Positions 1 to 7,292 of a stretch of DNA of 60,155 bases are shown one piece after another (the stretch's first letter is position 1; each line of letters opens with the position of its first letter). Under the pieces are notes generated by a model. It saw only the letters and a list, made by a program, of their open reading frames with translations, was not told where the DNA came from and searched no databases. The stretch is from Acidobacteriota bacterium (lineage in GTDB: Bacteria; Actinomycetota; Acidimicrobiia; Acidimicrobiales; RAAP-2): the NCBI GenBank assembly GCA_018971185.1, contig JAGXBH010000009.1, positions 1 to 60,155 on the forward strand, written 5' to 3'. The position numbers and the translations under genes are program-made.

Positions 1-317
1 AAGTCGCCCGTTGCGACGACACGCGTCGCCCCGATCTCGCGGGCGAGTCGCGTCAGCTCCCGCGCCGTCTCACCCCGGCGCACGATGAGGGAGCCACCCA
101 TCGACTCATCGAGCGAGGACAGCGTCGCGCCCAGGTAGGCCCGGCGCACCGGCCCGGCCCCGCCGGCCAGACCCGGATCCACCACGAAGACGGCCGCGAC
201 GCGCCCCTGCGCCGCGTCGAGGGCCGCGAGCAGCGCCGGGTTGTCGCTCAGACGCAGGTCGCGCCGGAACCAGAAGACGACGGGCGTGGCTACGGGCGCG
301 ATGACGGGGGAAACCAC
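1..317 (-). CDS. Deoxyribodipyrimidine photolyase, N-terminal part (runs off window)
   Basis: Only the first ~105 residues are present; the gene continues past base 1. The translation has the opening of the DNA photolyase/cryptochrome alpha/beta domain, with VVFWFRRDLRLSDNPAL near residues 13-29, followed by AVFVVDP and the family-typical stretch about a single offered start strand ending GATRVVATGDF. Photolyases use FAD and an antenna cofactor to split UV-induced pyrimidine dimers with light. The start is taken as GTG at 317, because a TAGAAC box lies six bases upstream (bases 324-329) with no Shine-Dalgarno sequence, the arrangement expected of a leaderless transcript. The cofactor and catalytic Trp residues lie outside the window, so CPD photolyase versus cryptochrome cannot be decided. 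Confidence 0.85.
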   Translation of the reverse strand, partial: MVSPVIAPVATPVVFWFRRDLRLSDNPALLAALDAAQGRVAAVFVVDPGLAGGAGPVRRAYLGATLSSLDESMGGSLIVRRGETARELTRLAREIGATRVVATGD

Positions 318-348
318 GGTTACGTTCTAGCGGCGCCGGGCGCCCGGG

Positions 349-438
349 GTGTTCGCGCCAGATATTCGTCCCAGGTGTTGGCCGAAGTGTTGGCCCGCGG
401 TGTTGGCCCGCGGTGTTGGTCTCTGGTGTTCGTCGACG
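349..438. repeat. 13-bp tandem repeat array (seven degenerate units)
   Basis: Units start at 349, 362, 375, 387, 400, 413 and 426, so the period is 13 bp except for one 12-bp unit. The core is GTGTTGGCCCGCG; the units at 387 and 400 are identical and the others share GTGTT or ATATT starts. The array occupies most of the gap between the secreted-protein gene and the photolyase. A 13-bp period does not preserve reading frame, so it is probably non-coding. Confidence 0.7.
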
Positions 439-499
439 TGACGCCCGCCGGTGACGCCGCTTCTCGTCCCACCGGGTCGAACTCGGAGGTGACGCGACC

Positions 500-1279
500 T
501 CAAGCGGGCGTCGCCGTCGGGCCTCCGACGACGGAGCACACGTGCTGACCGGATTCGATGAACTGATAGCCCTGACCGCACGGGTGCAGGGGCACCGTCT
601 CAGACGCCGGCGGCGCGGTGATCGGGGCGACGGCGCCGAAGTTCGTGAAGGTCACGGGGTTGGGCGTCAACGTGTCGACGCGCTTGTACAGCGGGTGGCC
701 CGCGGTACCGGCGTAAGGATAGGAGAACCAGCCACTCACGTTCGACGCGATCGAGGTGACGTACCCCCCACTCACCACCACCGTCGAGGTGACGAGCACC
801 TGCCCGGGATTCCCGGGCGACACCACGTCCGCGGGCAGCACCTGCTGGACGATGAAGTCGCGACCGCTGCTCACGACCGCCCTGATCTTGAGGAACGTGC
901 GCAGCTGGGTGAGCGCACGGGCGGGGCCGTAGTAGTCGTTGGCGAGCGTGGTGAGGGGACCACGTCCCCATCGCGGCGCGGAGCCGACGGGGGCGACGGG
1001 GAGATACACCACGTTGCCGATCACCTCGTCACTGCCCCCGGTCGAGGCGACCGACGTGGACGAGGGTGCGCGATAGTTCAAGAACTGCTCGTAGGTGAAG
1101 CTCGGCGCGTCCAGGGTGTGCTGAACGACCGCGCGGTACTGAGCGATCACCGCCGGAGTGCCCGCGGCCGGCGCCGAGAAGTACGAGATGCGCTCCGCGC
1201 TCGTCACGCTCAGCAGGAGCGCGCCGATCGCCAGGACGGTCATCGACAGCAGGAGCGCGTGAGGTATCAACTTTCTCAT
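500..1279 (-). CDS. Secreted protein of unknown function
   Basis: A 259-residue protein with an N-terminal signal: MRKLIPHALLL followed by a hydrophobic stretch to about residue 24, then no further membrane segment. The mature part contains an APSFTYEQFLNYR stretch and ends in a short region with two cysteines (PCGQGYQFIES..HVC) that could form a disulfide. I do not recognise the family; the overall look (signal plus a beta-rich region beginning with a residue pattern like VxxTLDAPSFTYE) faintly recalls LppX/LprG-type lipid-carrier folds, but there is no lipobox cysteine and this is a guess. Its ATG overlaps the recO stop as ATGA, so it is translationally coupled to recO and is the last gene of the uppS-recO operon. 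Confidence 0.75.
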   Translation of the reverse strand: MRKLIPHALLLSMTVLAIGALLLSVTSAERISYFSAPAAGTPAVIAQYRAVVQHTLDAPSFTYEQFLNYRAPSSTSVASTGGSDEVIGNVVYLPVAPVGSAPRWGRGPLTTLANDYYGPARALTQLRTFLKIRAVVSSGRDFIVQQVLPADVVSPGNPGQVLVTSTVVVSGGYVTSIASNVSGWFSYPYAGTAGHPLYKRVDTLTPNPVTFTNFGAVAPITAPPASETVPLHPCGQGYQFIESGQHVCSVVGGPTATPA

Positions 1280-2148
1280 GGGCCCAGTCTCTCACCTTCG
1301 CGACCTCGCCCCGTCACGCCCGGTCGGCGTCGGAGCTCGTCCGCCTCGACGTCGGGCTCTGGCGCACGGCTCGGTCCGTGGCTCGACGCGGCGGGACTCG
1401 CCGACGCGGGTGAGAGGGTGGCCGCCGAGCGTGCCACCTTGAGACGACGACCGAGGTGCGCCTCGATGGCGTCGTGGGCCAGCGAGTTCACCTCGGCGGC
1501 GCCGGCGGGCGCGACGCCGCGCAGCACGCCGGCGAGATCACCGCCGAGTATCCGGCGAATGAGCTCGAGGGCGTCGGCGCTGATCGCTGCGCCCGATCGG
1601 CAGTTCACGCAGAGCGTGCCTCCCACCTCGGCGTTGAAGGCCACGAGCGGGCCACGAGATCCGCAGTTGACGCAGAGGTCCACCACCGGTCCCGAGCCGT
1701 CGTGGGCGAGCAACTTGAAGAAGAACGACGAGGCGACCAGTTCGGGACGGAACTCGGGGTTGTCGAGGGTGAGCAGCACGCGCACCAGCATCTCGAAGAT
1801 CCCCTCGTCGGCGGCCTCGTCGGTGGGGATCGCGTCGACCACCTCCACCACGGCGAGGCCCGCCGCGATGCGGTCGTAGTCGCCACGCAACGTCGTCATA
1901 CGCTCGCGATGGGTCACGTGCTTGGTGATCCAGAGGTCACCGCGCCCCTTCACCAGCTGGACCGTGACGTGCCCCATGGGCTCGAGCGAACCACCCATGC
2001 GACTCGAGGTCTTGCGCACCCCCTTCGCGAGGACGCGCAGCTTGCCGTGACGCCGCGTCCAGAGAACGCACACGCGGTCCGCCTCACCGGACTTGTAGGT
2101 CCTCAGGACGATCGCCTCGTCCTCGACCTCCGTGGCCGACCCGCTCAC
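1276..2148 (-). CDS. recO: DNA repair protein RecO
   Basis: A 290-residue RecO, which loads RecA on SSB-coated DNA in the RecFOR pathway. The N-terminal OB-fold opens with EDEAIVLRTYKSGEADRV and continues with GKLRVLAKGVRKTSSRMGG, both typical. A central helical region carries a zinc-ribbon-like pair, CVNCGSRGP (about residues 159-167) and CVNCRSG (about 181-187). The last ~50 residues are a low-complexity Ala/Ser/Pro/Arg tail beyond the normal family end. The GTG start at 2148 overlaps the stop of the upstream membrane-protein gene (GTGA). Neighbours uppS and a photolyase fit the common actinobacterial recO-uppS pairing. Confidence 0.95.
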   Translation of the reverse strand: MSGSATEVEDEAIVLRTYKSGEADRVCVLWTRRHGKLRVLAKGVRKTSSRMGGSLEPMGHVTVQLVKGRGDLWITKHVTHRERMTTLRGDYDRIAAGLAVVEVVDAIPTDEAADEGIFEMLVRVLLTLDNPEFRPELVASSFFFKLLAHDGSGPVVDLCVNCGSRGPLVAFNAEVGGTLCVNCRSGAAISADALELIRRILGGDLAGVLRGVAPAGAAEVNSLAHDAIEAHLGRRLKVARSAATLSPASASPAASSHGPSRAPEPDVEADELRRRPGVTGRGREGERLGP

Positions 2149-2495
2149 GCGGGTGGGCCCCCGTGGGGGTCGACGCGAGGATGGGCGGACCCGTCCGACG
2201 ACCCCGGATCACGCGGCGTCGCCTTCGGGGGCGACGGCGCGTCCACGTCGGTCGGGGTCGGGCCCTGCGTCGAGGACGGGGCGGGCGCGGCGGCGGCTTC
2301 GGGTTCGACGAACTTCGGAGAACGCGGCGTGATACCCATGAAATTGTTGAGCCAGACGCCGAAGGCGACGAGCACGGCCAGGACGGCGGGCACCACCAGC
2401 ACCGGCGTCAGGCTGGTCATCCCGTTGAGGTCGAGGACCCACAAGAAGACGTAGAAGAGGGCGACGAACACCATCACCGCCCGGGTGAACCTCAC
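2145..2495 (-). CDS. Small membrane protein between uppS and recO
   Basis: A 116-residue protein beginning VRFTRAVMVFVALFYVFLW. Two hydrophobic segments (about residues 6-22 and 27-48) are followed by WLNNFMGI and a Pro/Ala/Ser-rich hydrophilic tail. The GTG start at 2495 is chosen because it overlaps the uppS stop (GTGA), matching the other junctions in this operon; longer frames would run inside uppS. I do not recognise the family. Position between uppS and recO suggests an envelope-related role, but nothing in the sequence shows activity. Confidence 0.75.
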   Translation of the reverse strand: MRFTRAVMVFVALFYVFLWVLDLNGMTSLTPVLVVPAVLAVLVAFGVWLNNFMGITPRSPKFVEPEAAAAPAPSSTQGPTPTDVDAPSPPKATPRDPGSSDGSAHPRVDPHGGPPA

Positions 2496-3232
2496 GAGTC
2501 GACTCCGCCGAATCGTCGGTCGCGGCGTTGGTACTCCTCGATCGCGGCGTAGAGGTCCTCGCGACGGAAGTCCGGCCACAGGACCTCGGTGAACACCAGT
2601 TCGGAGTAGGCCATCTCCCACAGGAGGAAGTTCGACGTGCGGAACTCCCCCGACGTGCGCACCATCAGGTCGGGGTCGGGGAGTTCGGGGTGATAGAGGC
2701 GCTCGCGGATCGCCTTCTCGTCGATCTTCTCCTCGGGCACGCGGTCGTGCACCAGGCGCTTGACCGCGTCCACGATCTCGGCGCGCCCCCCGTAGTTGAA
2801 GGCGATGTTGAGGGTCATGACGCGGTTGTCCTCGGTCAGCCGTTCGGCCTCCTGCATCCGGTGCAGCACCCCTTTGGGCACCCGCCAGTCGCGGCGCCCC
2901 GAGAACGTGATGCGCACGCCCTCGGCGTGCAACTCGTGCTGGCGCCGTTCGAGGAGACCGCGGTTGAAGTTCATCAGGTAGCGGACCTCGTCGAGGGGGC
3001 GACGCCAGTTCTCGGTGGAGAACGCGTAGACCGTGAGGACCCTGACCCCGACGGCCAGGGCGCCGTAGGCCGTGTCGACGAGGGCCTCCTCGCCCGCCCC
3101 GTGACCCTCCGTGCGCGCCAGCCCCCGGCGCGTGGCCCAGCGGCCGTTGCCGTCCATCACGACCCCGACGTGATGAGGGACCATACGCCGGTCCAGACTC
3201 GCGGGAATCTCGGTGGGGCGAGGGTCAGGCAC
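2492..3232 (-). CDS. uppS: Isoprenyl (undecaprenyl) diphosphate synthase
   Basis: A 246-residue cis-prenyltransferase that extends farnesyl or geranyl diphosphate with isopentenyl units to make the lipid carrier for peptidoglycan and polysaccharide synthesis. The catalytic loop HVGVVMDGNGRWA is at about residues 21-33 (the Asp is catalytic); YAFSTENWRRP, the FNYGGRAEI region and the C-terminal DLMVRTSGEFRTSNFLLW and AYSEL motifs are all present. The GTG start has a TAAGTT box six bases upstream, consistent with a leaderless transcript. It heads an operon with a small membrane protein, recO and a secreted protein, and is divergent from the helicase gene. Confidence 0.95.
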   Translation of the reverse strand: MPDPRPTEIPASLDRRMVPHHVGVVMDGNGRWATRRGLARTEGHGAGEEALVDTAYGALAVGVRVLTVYAFSTENWRRPLDEVRYLMNFNRGLLERRQHELHAEGVRITFSGRRDWRVPKGVLHRMQEAERLTEDNRVMTLNIAFNYGGRAEIVDAVKRLVHDRVPEEKIDEKAIRERLYHPELPDPDLMVRTSGEFRTSNFLLWEMAYSELVFTEVLWPDFRREDLYAAIEEYQRRDRRFGGVDS

Positions 3233-3357
3233 GGATAGAACTTAGTGGGTCAACATAAGGAGAACCTGTGGCGGTCCCGGGCGGCGAGGTCCGTGCGGCG
3301 ACCCGACGTCCCTTCAGTGCCAACGGCGCCGGGTGGCGGGGCAATAAGGTGCGATGC

Positions 3358-5322
3358 GTGAATTCCTTCGATCCCGACGACGAGTCGCCCTACGTCGAGG
3401 CCGACCCGGAGTCGGGGGTGCAGATCGGCGACGATCTCGTGGAGATCGACGTCGAGCGGGCCCTGGCCCTGCTCGATCGCATCACGGCCGACCTGCCCGG
3501 CGGCGGCGAGAGCCGCGAGGGCCAGCGTCAGATGGTGGCCGCCGTCGCCCGGGCGTTCTCGCGCCGCGAGCACGCCATCATCGAGGCCGGCACCGGCGTG
3601 GGCAAGTCCTTGGCCTACCTGGTGCCCGCCGCCATGAGCGGCCAGCGCGTGGTTGTCGCCACGGCGACGAAGAACCTCCAGGACCAGCTCGCCCACAAGG
3701 ACGCCCCCACGGTCGCCGCCGTGGCGCCGCGCACCCGGGTCGCGGTGCTGAAGGGTAAGAACAACTACCTCTGTCGTAACCGTGCCCACGCCACCGGTGG
3801 CGGGAGCCAACTCAGCTTCGACGACGGCTCGAGCGTGCCCCGGGGCGTCGCCGACCAGATGCGCCGGGTACTGGCTTGGGCCGAGGAGACCGAAACCGGT
3901 GACCGTGACGAGCTCCCTTTCGAACTCGACGCGCGCGCGTGGCGCGGGCTCTCGGTCACGCCCCAGGAGTGTCTCGGACGCGCCCAGTGCCCCCAGGGCC
4001 ACAACTGCTTCCACGAGCTCGCGAAGGACCGCGCGGCGGAGAGCTCGCTCGTCATCGTCAACACCCACCTCTACGCCGCGCACCTCGCCTCGGGCTCCAT
4101 GCTGCTGCCCGCGCACGACTTCGTGGTCTTCGACGAGGCCCACGAGGTGCTCGACATCTTCGCCTCCCTGCTCGGCACGTCGCTCAACGCGACGCGCCTG
4201 CGGGCCTTCGCCACTGTCGCCAAGCCCCTCGTGGGGCCCGCCCTCGACGAGACCGCGACCGACCTCGTCGCGAGCGCCGACCGACTGGCCGCCATCCTCG
4301 AGATCCAGTACGGCGAGGGCGAACTCGCGGGTCTGGGTGGCGACGCCCAGCGCGAGGTCGACACCGCGACGGTGCTCACCACCCGGCTCGTCGAGTCGCT
4401 GCGCGCGCTCGAGACCACCGGCGCCGACGACGAGGCGCGCAAGATCCGCGCGCTCGGTCCCGGCGTGCATCTCGCGAACGACCTGGCGCGCGTCGCGCAC
4501 CCCCAGAAGGGCGAGATCCTCTACCTCTCGCGGCGCGAGCGCGAGATCGACCTCGAGGTCAACCTGGTCGACGTGGGACCGCGCCTGCGCGACGACCTCT
4601 GGGGTCACGTCAGCGCCGTCTTGACCAGTGCCACCATCCCCGACAGTCTGCCGGCCCAGCTGGGCCTCGACGACGTGGCCATCGAGACCTTCGCCAGTCC
4701 CTTCGACTACGCGCACCATTCCCTGCTCTACGTCCCCGCGGGATTCCCCGGACGCAACGAGAGCGGCGCCGAGGCGGCCATCATCGAGGAGCTGGTGACC
4801 CTGATCGACGCCGCCGGCGGGCGCACCCTCGCGCTCTTCACCAATCGTGCGGTGATGGGCCGCGTCGCCGAAGCGGTCGCGGCACGCATCGAGACGCCGG
4901 TGCTGGTCCAGGGCACCCTCTCGCGCCAGCGCATCATCGAGGAGTTCCGCGACTCCGCCGCCGCCAGCCTCTTCGCCGTCACGAGCTTCTGGCAGGGCAT
5001 CGACGTGCCCGGTCACTCGCTCTCCCTGGTGACCATCGACCGCCTCCCCTTCAGCGTGCCCAACGACCCCCTGCTCAAGGCGCGTCAGGAGCGCGCCACC
5101 AACCCCTTCTTCGAGGTGGACCTGCCGCGCGCGACGATGCTGCTGGCCCAGGGCGTGGGCCGACTGATCCGCTCGCGCACCGATCGCGGGGTGGTCGCGG
5201 TGCTCGACACCCGCCTCGCCGAGGCGCGCTACCGGTCGCTGTTGTTCAAGAAGCTCCCGCCCATGAAACGCACGCGCGACCAGAACGAGGCCACGTCATT
5301 CCTGCGCGAGCTGAGAAGCTAG
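3358..5322 (+). CDS. ATP-dependent DNA helicase, DinG/XPD type with Fe-S cysteines
   Basis: A 654-residue superfamily-2 helicase. Walker A EAGTGVGKS lies around residues 76-84, the DEAH box VVFDEAHEVLD around 256-266, and late motifs FAVTSFWQGIDVPG and QGVGRLIRSRTDRG bind ATP and DNA. Four cysteines (about residues 139, 205, 211, 217, the last three in CLGRAQCPQGHNC) sit where XPD/DinG proteins coordinate a 4Fe-4S cluster. The family unwinds DNA 5'-3' and resolves R-loops or damaged forks. The start GTG at 3358 follows a TAAGGT box by seven bases; an in-frame extension to 3268 is possible but lacks family similarity. There is no exonuclease domain, unlike some Gram-positive DinG proteins. Confidence 0.9.
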   Translation: MNSFDPDDESPYVEADPESGVQIGDDLVEIDVERALALLDRITADLPGGGESREGQRQMVAAVARAFSRREHAIIEAGTGVGKSLAYLVPAAMSGQRVVVATATKNLQDQLAHKDAPTVAAVAPRTRVAVLKGKNNYLCRNRAHATGGGSQLSFDDGSSVPRGVADQMRRVLAWAEETETGDRDELPFELDARAWRGLSVTPQECLGRAQCPQGHNCFHELAKDRAAESSLVIVNTHLYAAHLASGSMLLPAHDFVVFDEAHEVLDIFASLLGTSLNATRLRAFATVAKPLVGPALDETATDLVASADRLAAILEIQYGEGELAGLGGDAQREVDTATVLTTRLVESLRALETTGADDEARKIRALGPGVHLANDLARVAHPQKGEILYLSRREREIDLEVNLVDVGPRLRDDLWGHVSAVLTSATIPDSLPAQLGLDDVAIETFASPFDYAHHSLLYVPAGFPGRNESGAEAAIIEELVTLIDAAGGRTLALFTNRAVMGRVAEAVAARIETPVLVQGTLSRQRIIEEFRDSAAASLFAVTSFWQGIDVPGHSLSLVTIDRLPFSVPNDPLLKARQERATNPFFEVDLPRATMLLAQGVGRLIRSRTDRGVVAVLDTRLAEARYRSLLFKKLPPMKRTRDQNEATSFLRELRS

Positions 5323-5380
5323 GCGAGCGACGTCACCCGCGCGGACCGAAGTCGCGATGGTGGCGTCACTATATGCTACT

Positions 5381-5395
5381 ATTTCACTAGGAAAT
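5381..5395. promoter_or_regulatory. Inverted repeat upstream of TSUP gene
   Basis: ATTTC and GAAAT arms separated by five bases form a perfect small palindrome, flanked by looser CTA/TAG symmetry, 46 bases before the TSUP start. The surrounding stretch is much more AT-rich than its neighbours. It could be an operator; the regulator is unknown. Confidence 0.45.
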
Positions 5396-5440
5396 CTAGA
5401 TAGATCCCGATCCCGAGTGATCCGAGGAAAGAGGCAACGA

Positions 5441-6352
5441 ATGCACGTGGATCTGGCCCTGGTGGTGGGCAGCGTCGTCGTCGGCTTCCTCGTCGGGCTC
5501 ACCGGCATGGGCGGCGGGGCGCTGATGACCCCGATGCTGGTGCTGGTCTTCGGCGTCGCGCCTTCGGCGGCCATCTCGTCGGACCTGATCGCGGCGCTGT
5601 TCATGAAGCCTCTGGGCGTCGCGGTGCACTGGCGCCGGCGCACCATCGAGCCCCGCCTGGTGCGCTACCTCTGCTACGGCTCGGTGCCGTCGGCGCTCGC
5701 GGGCACCTACGTCATGCACCTGCTCGGGGCGACCAGGTCCTCCGAAGAGCACCTCGAGGTCATCCTCGGCGCGGCGCTGATCGTCGGGGCGGCCGCGATG
5801 GCCGGACGGGCGTTCCTCACGCCGCGCACGCTACCCGACGCGCCACTGGTCATCCGTCGTCCCCTCCTCGTCGCGGTCGGGGCCCTGGGCGGCTTCATGG
5901 TGGGCCTCACCTCGGTGGGGGCCGGCTCGCTCATCATCGTGATGCTGCTGCTCGTCTACCCCCACATGCGCTCGGACCAGCTGGTCGGCACCGACCTGGC
6001 CCAATCGATCCCGCTCACCATGGCGGCGACCCTGGGCACCTTGTTGTTCGGTCACGTCGAGTTCACGCTCACCGCCTCGATCATCATCGGCTCGGTGCCG
6101 GCGGTGGTGGTGGGCTCGATGCTTTCCTCGCACGCCTTCACCTCGACGCTGCGCCCCTTCCTCGCCGGCATGGCGCTGCTGAGCGGGCTCAAGTACGTGG
6201 GCCTCGCCCCGACGGGCCTCATGATCGCCGCGACGGTGATCATGGCCGCCGCGACGGTGATCGCCGTGCGCTCACGTCGCCCGGCCCCCGCGACTCCCCG
6301 CGACGCGCTCGCCACGGATCGAGCGGCCGCCACGCCGGGCGCGAACGCCTGA
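5441..6352 (+). CDS. TSUP (TauE/SafE) family membrane transporter
   Basis: A 303-residue integral membrane protein with about eight hydrophobic segments in two halves. Each half starts with the family's glycine-rich signature: GFLVGLTGMGGGALMTPML near the N-terminus and GFMVGLTSVGAGSLIIVML near residue 150. TSUP proteins move sulfite, sulfonates or other organic anions across the membrane. The ATG at 5441 is preceded by a good ribosome site (GAGGAAAGAGG). The longer in-frame extension upstream is hydrophilic and was rejected. The gene is monocistronic and convergent with era. The substrate cannot be read from the sequence. Confidence 0.88.
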   Translation: MHVDLALVVGSVVVGFLVGLTGMGGGALMTPMLVLVFGVAPSAAISSDLIAALFMKPLGVAVHWRRRTIEPRLVRYLCYGSVPSALAGTYVMHLLGATRSSEEHLEVILGAALIVGAAAMAGRAFLTPRTLPDAPLVIRRPLLVAVGALGGFMVGLTSVGAGSLIIVMLLLVYPHMRSDQLVGTDLAQSIPLTMAATLGTLLFGHVEFTLTASIIIGSVPAVVVGSMLSSHAFTSTLRPFLAGMALLSGLKYVGLAPTGLMIAATVIMAAATVIAVRSRRPAPATPRDALATDRAAATPGANA

Positions 6353-6386
6353 GCGTCGCACGTGCGTGGCCGCGGCCGCGACGCCC

Positions 6387-7292
6387 CTAGATGCCGAAGC
6401 GGTCCATCACGTCATCGCGCTTCTGCCAGCTGGCCTCGACGGAGACCTTGAGCTCCAGGTAGCAGCCCTCGGGCAACTGGCGGCGCGCCGCGATGCCCAC
6501 GTCCTTCAGGAGTTGACCGCCCTTGCCGATGACCATCCCCTTCTGGCTCTCACGCTCGACCACGATCTCGACAGTGATGTGGGGCCACTCGAACTCGATG
6601 ACCCGGGTGTGGATCGAGTGCGGCAACTCCTGCTTGGTCTTGCGCACCAGCTGCTCGCGCACGAGTTCGGCCACCCACATGGCCTCGGGCACGTCGGACA
6701 CCTCGTCGGCCGGGAAGAGGAACTCCCCCTCGGGCATGAGACCGCGCACGAACTCCACCAACTGCGCCGCACCCGCCCCGGTCTTGGCCGACACCGCGAA
6801 GTAGTCGACGCGCTCGAGCGCGTCGTTCGCGCCCTTCTCGCGCGCGATCGTCGACACCGCCTCGTGCGCGGCCACGAGTTGGGCCGCCACGACGTCGCGC
6901 GCGGTGCGGTCCACCTTGTTGACCACGACGCAACCGTGGGGGCCGCCGGGGCGACGGCAGTGCTCGAGCATCGTGGCGATGACGTTGCGGTCGCCGGGTC
7001 CGATCTCCTTGCCGGCCTCGATGACGGCGACGATGACCTCGACCCCGTCGACCGAGGCGCGCGCCGTCTCGTTGAGGCGGTTGCCCAGGCTGGTCTTGGG
7101 ACGGTGGATGCCCGGCGTGTCGACGAAGACGACCTGGACGTCGTTCTCGGTGAGGATGCCGCGGATCGCGCTGCGCGTGGTGTTGGGGCTGGCCGACGTG
7201 ATGGTCACCTTGGTGCCGACCACCTGGTTGACGAGCGTCGACTTGCCCACGTTGGGTCGACCAATGACTGCGGCGAAACCCGAGCGTCTCAC
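6387..7292 (-). CDS. era: GTPase Era
   Basis: A 301-residue Era with G1 GRPNVGKS (residues 11-18), a switch region containing NTTRSAIRG, G3 DTPG, G4 NKVD and G5 SAK, followed by a C-terminal KH domain with VIGKGGQLLKDVG, where the GxxG loop contacts 16S rRNA. Era couples GTP hydrolysis to 30S subunit maturation by binding the 3' end of 16S rRNA. The GTG start overlaps the stop of the CorC-like gene (GTGA). It is the last gene of the hrcA-to-era chain, and its partner ybeY, another rRNA maturation factor, is two genes upstream. Confidence 0.97.
   Translation of the reverse strand: MRRSGFAAVIGRPNVGKSTLVNQVVGTKVTITSASPNTTRSAIRGILTENDVQVVFVDTPGIHRPKTSLGNRLNETARASVDGVEVIVAVIEAGKEIGPGDRNVIATMLEHCRRPGGPHGCVVVNKVDRTARDVVAAQLVAAHEAVSTIAREKGANDALERVDYFAVSAKTGAGAAQLVEFVRGLMPEGEFLFPADEVSDVPEAMWVAELVREQLVRKTKQELPHSIHTRVIEFEWPHITVEIVVERESQKGMVIGKGGQLLKDVGIAARRQLPEGCYLELKVSVEASWQKRDDVMDRFGI

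Noticed and set aside
327..581. Minus-strand 84-codon frame across the 13-bp repeat
   Set aside because: It overlaps the start region of other features and has Arg/Gly/His-rich shadow composition; the repeat period is not frame-preserving.
3250..5016. Long minus-strand frame opposite the helicase gene
   Set aside because: Typical shadow of a GC-rich coding strand; composition is Arg/Gly/Val-rich with no domain, and the plus strand encodes an unmistakable helicase.
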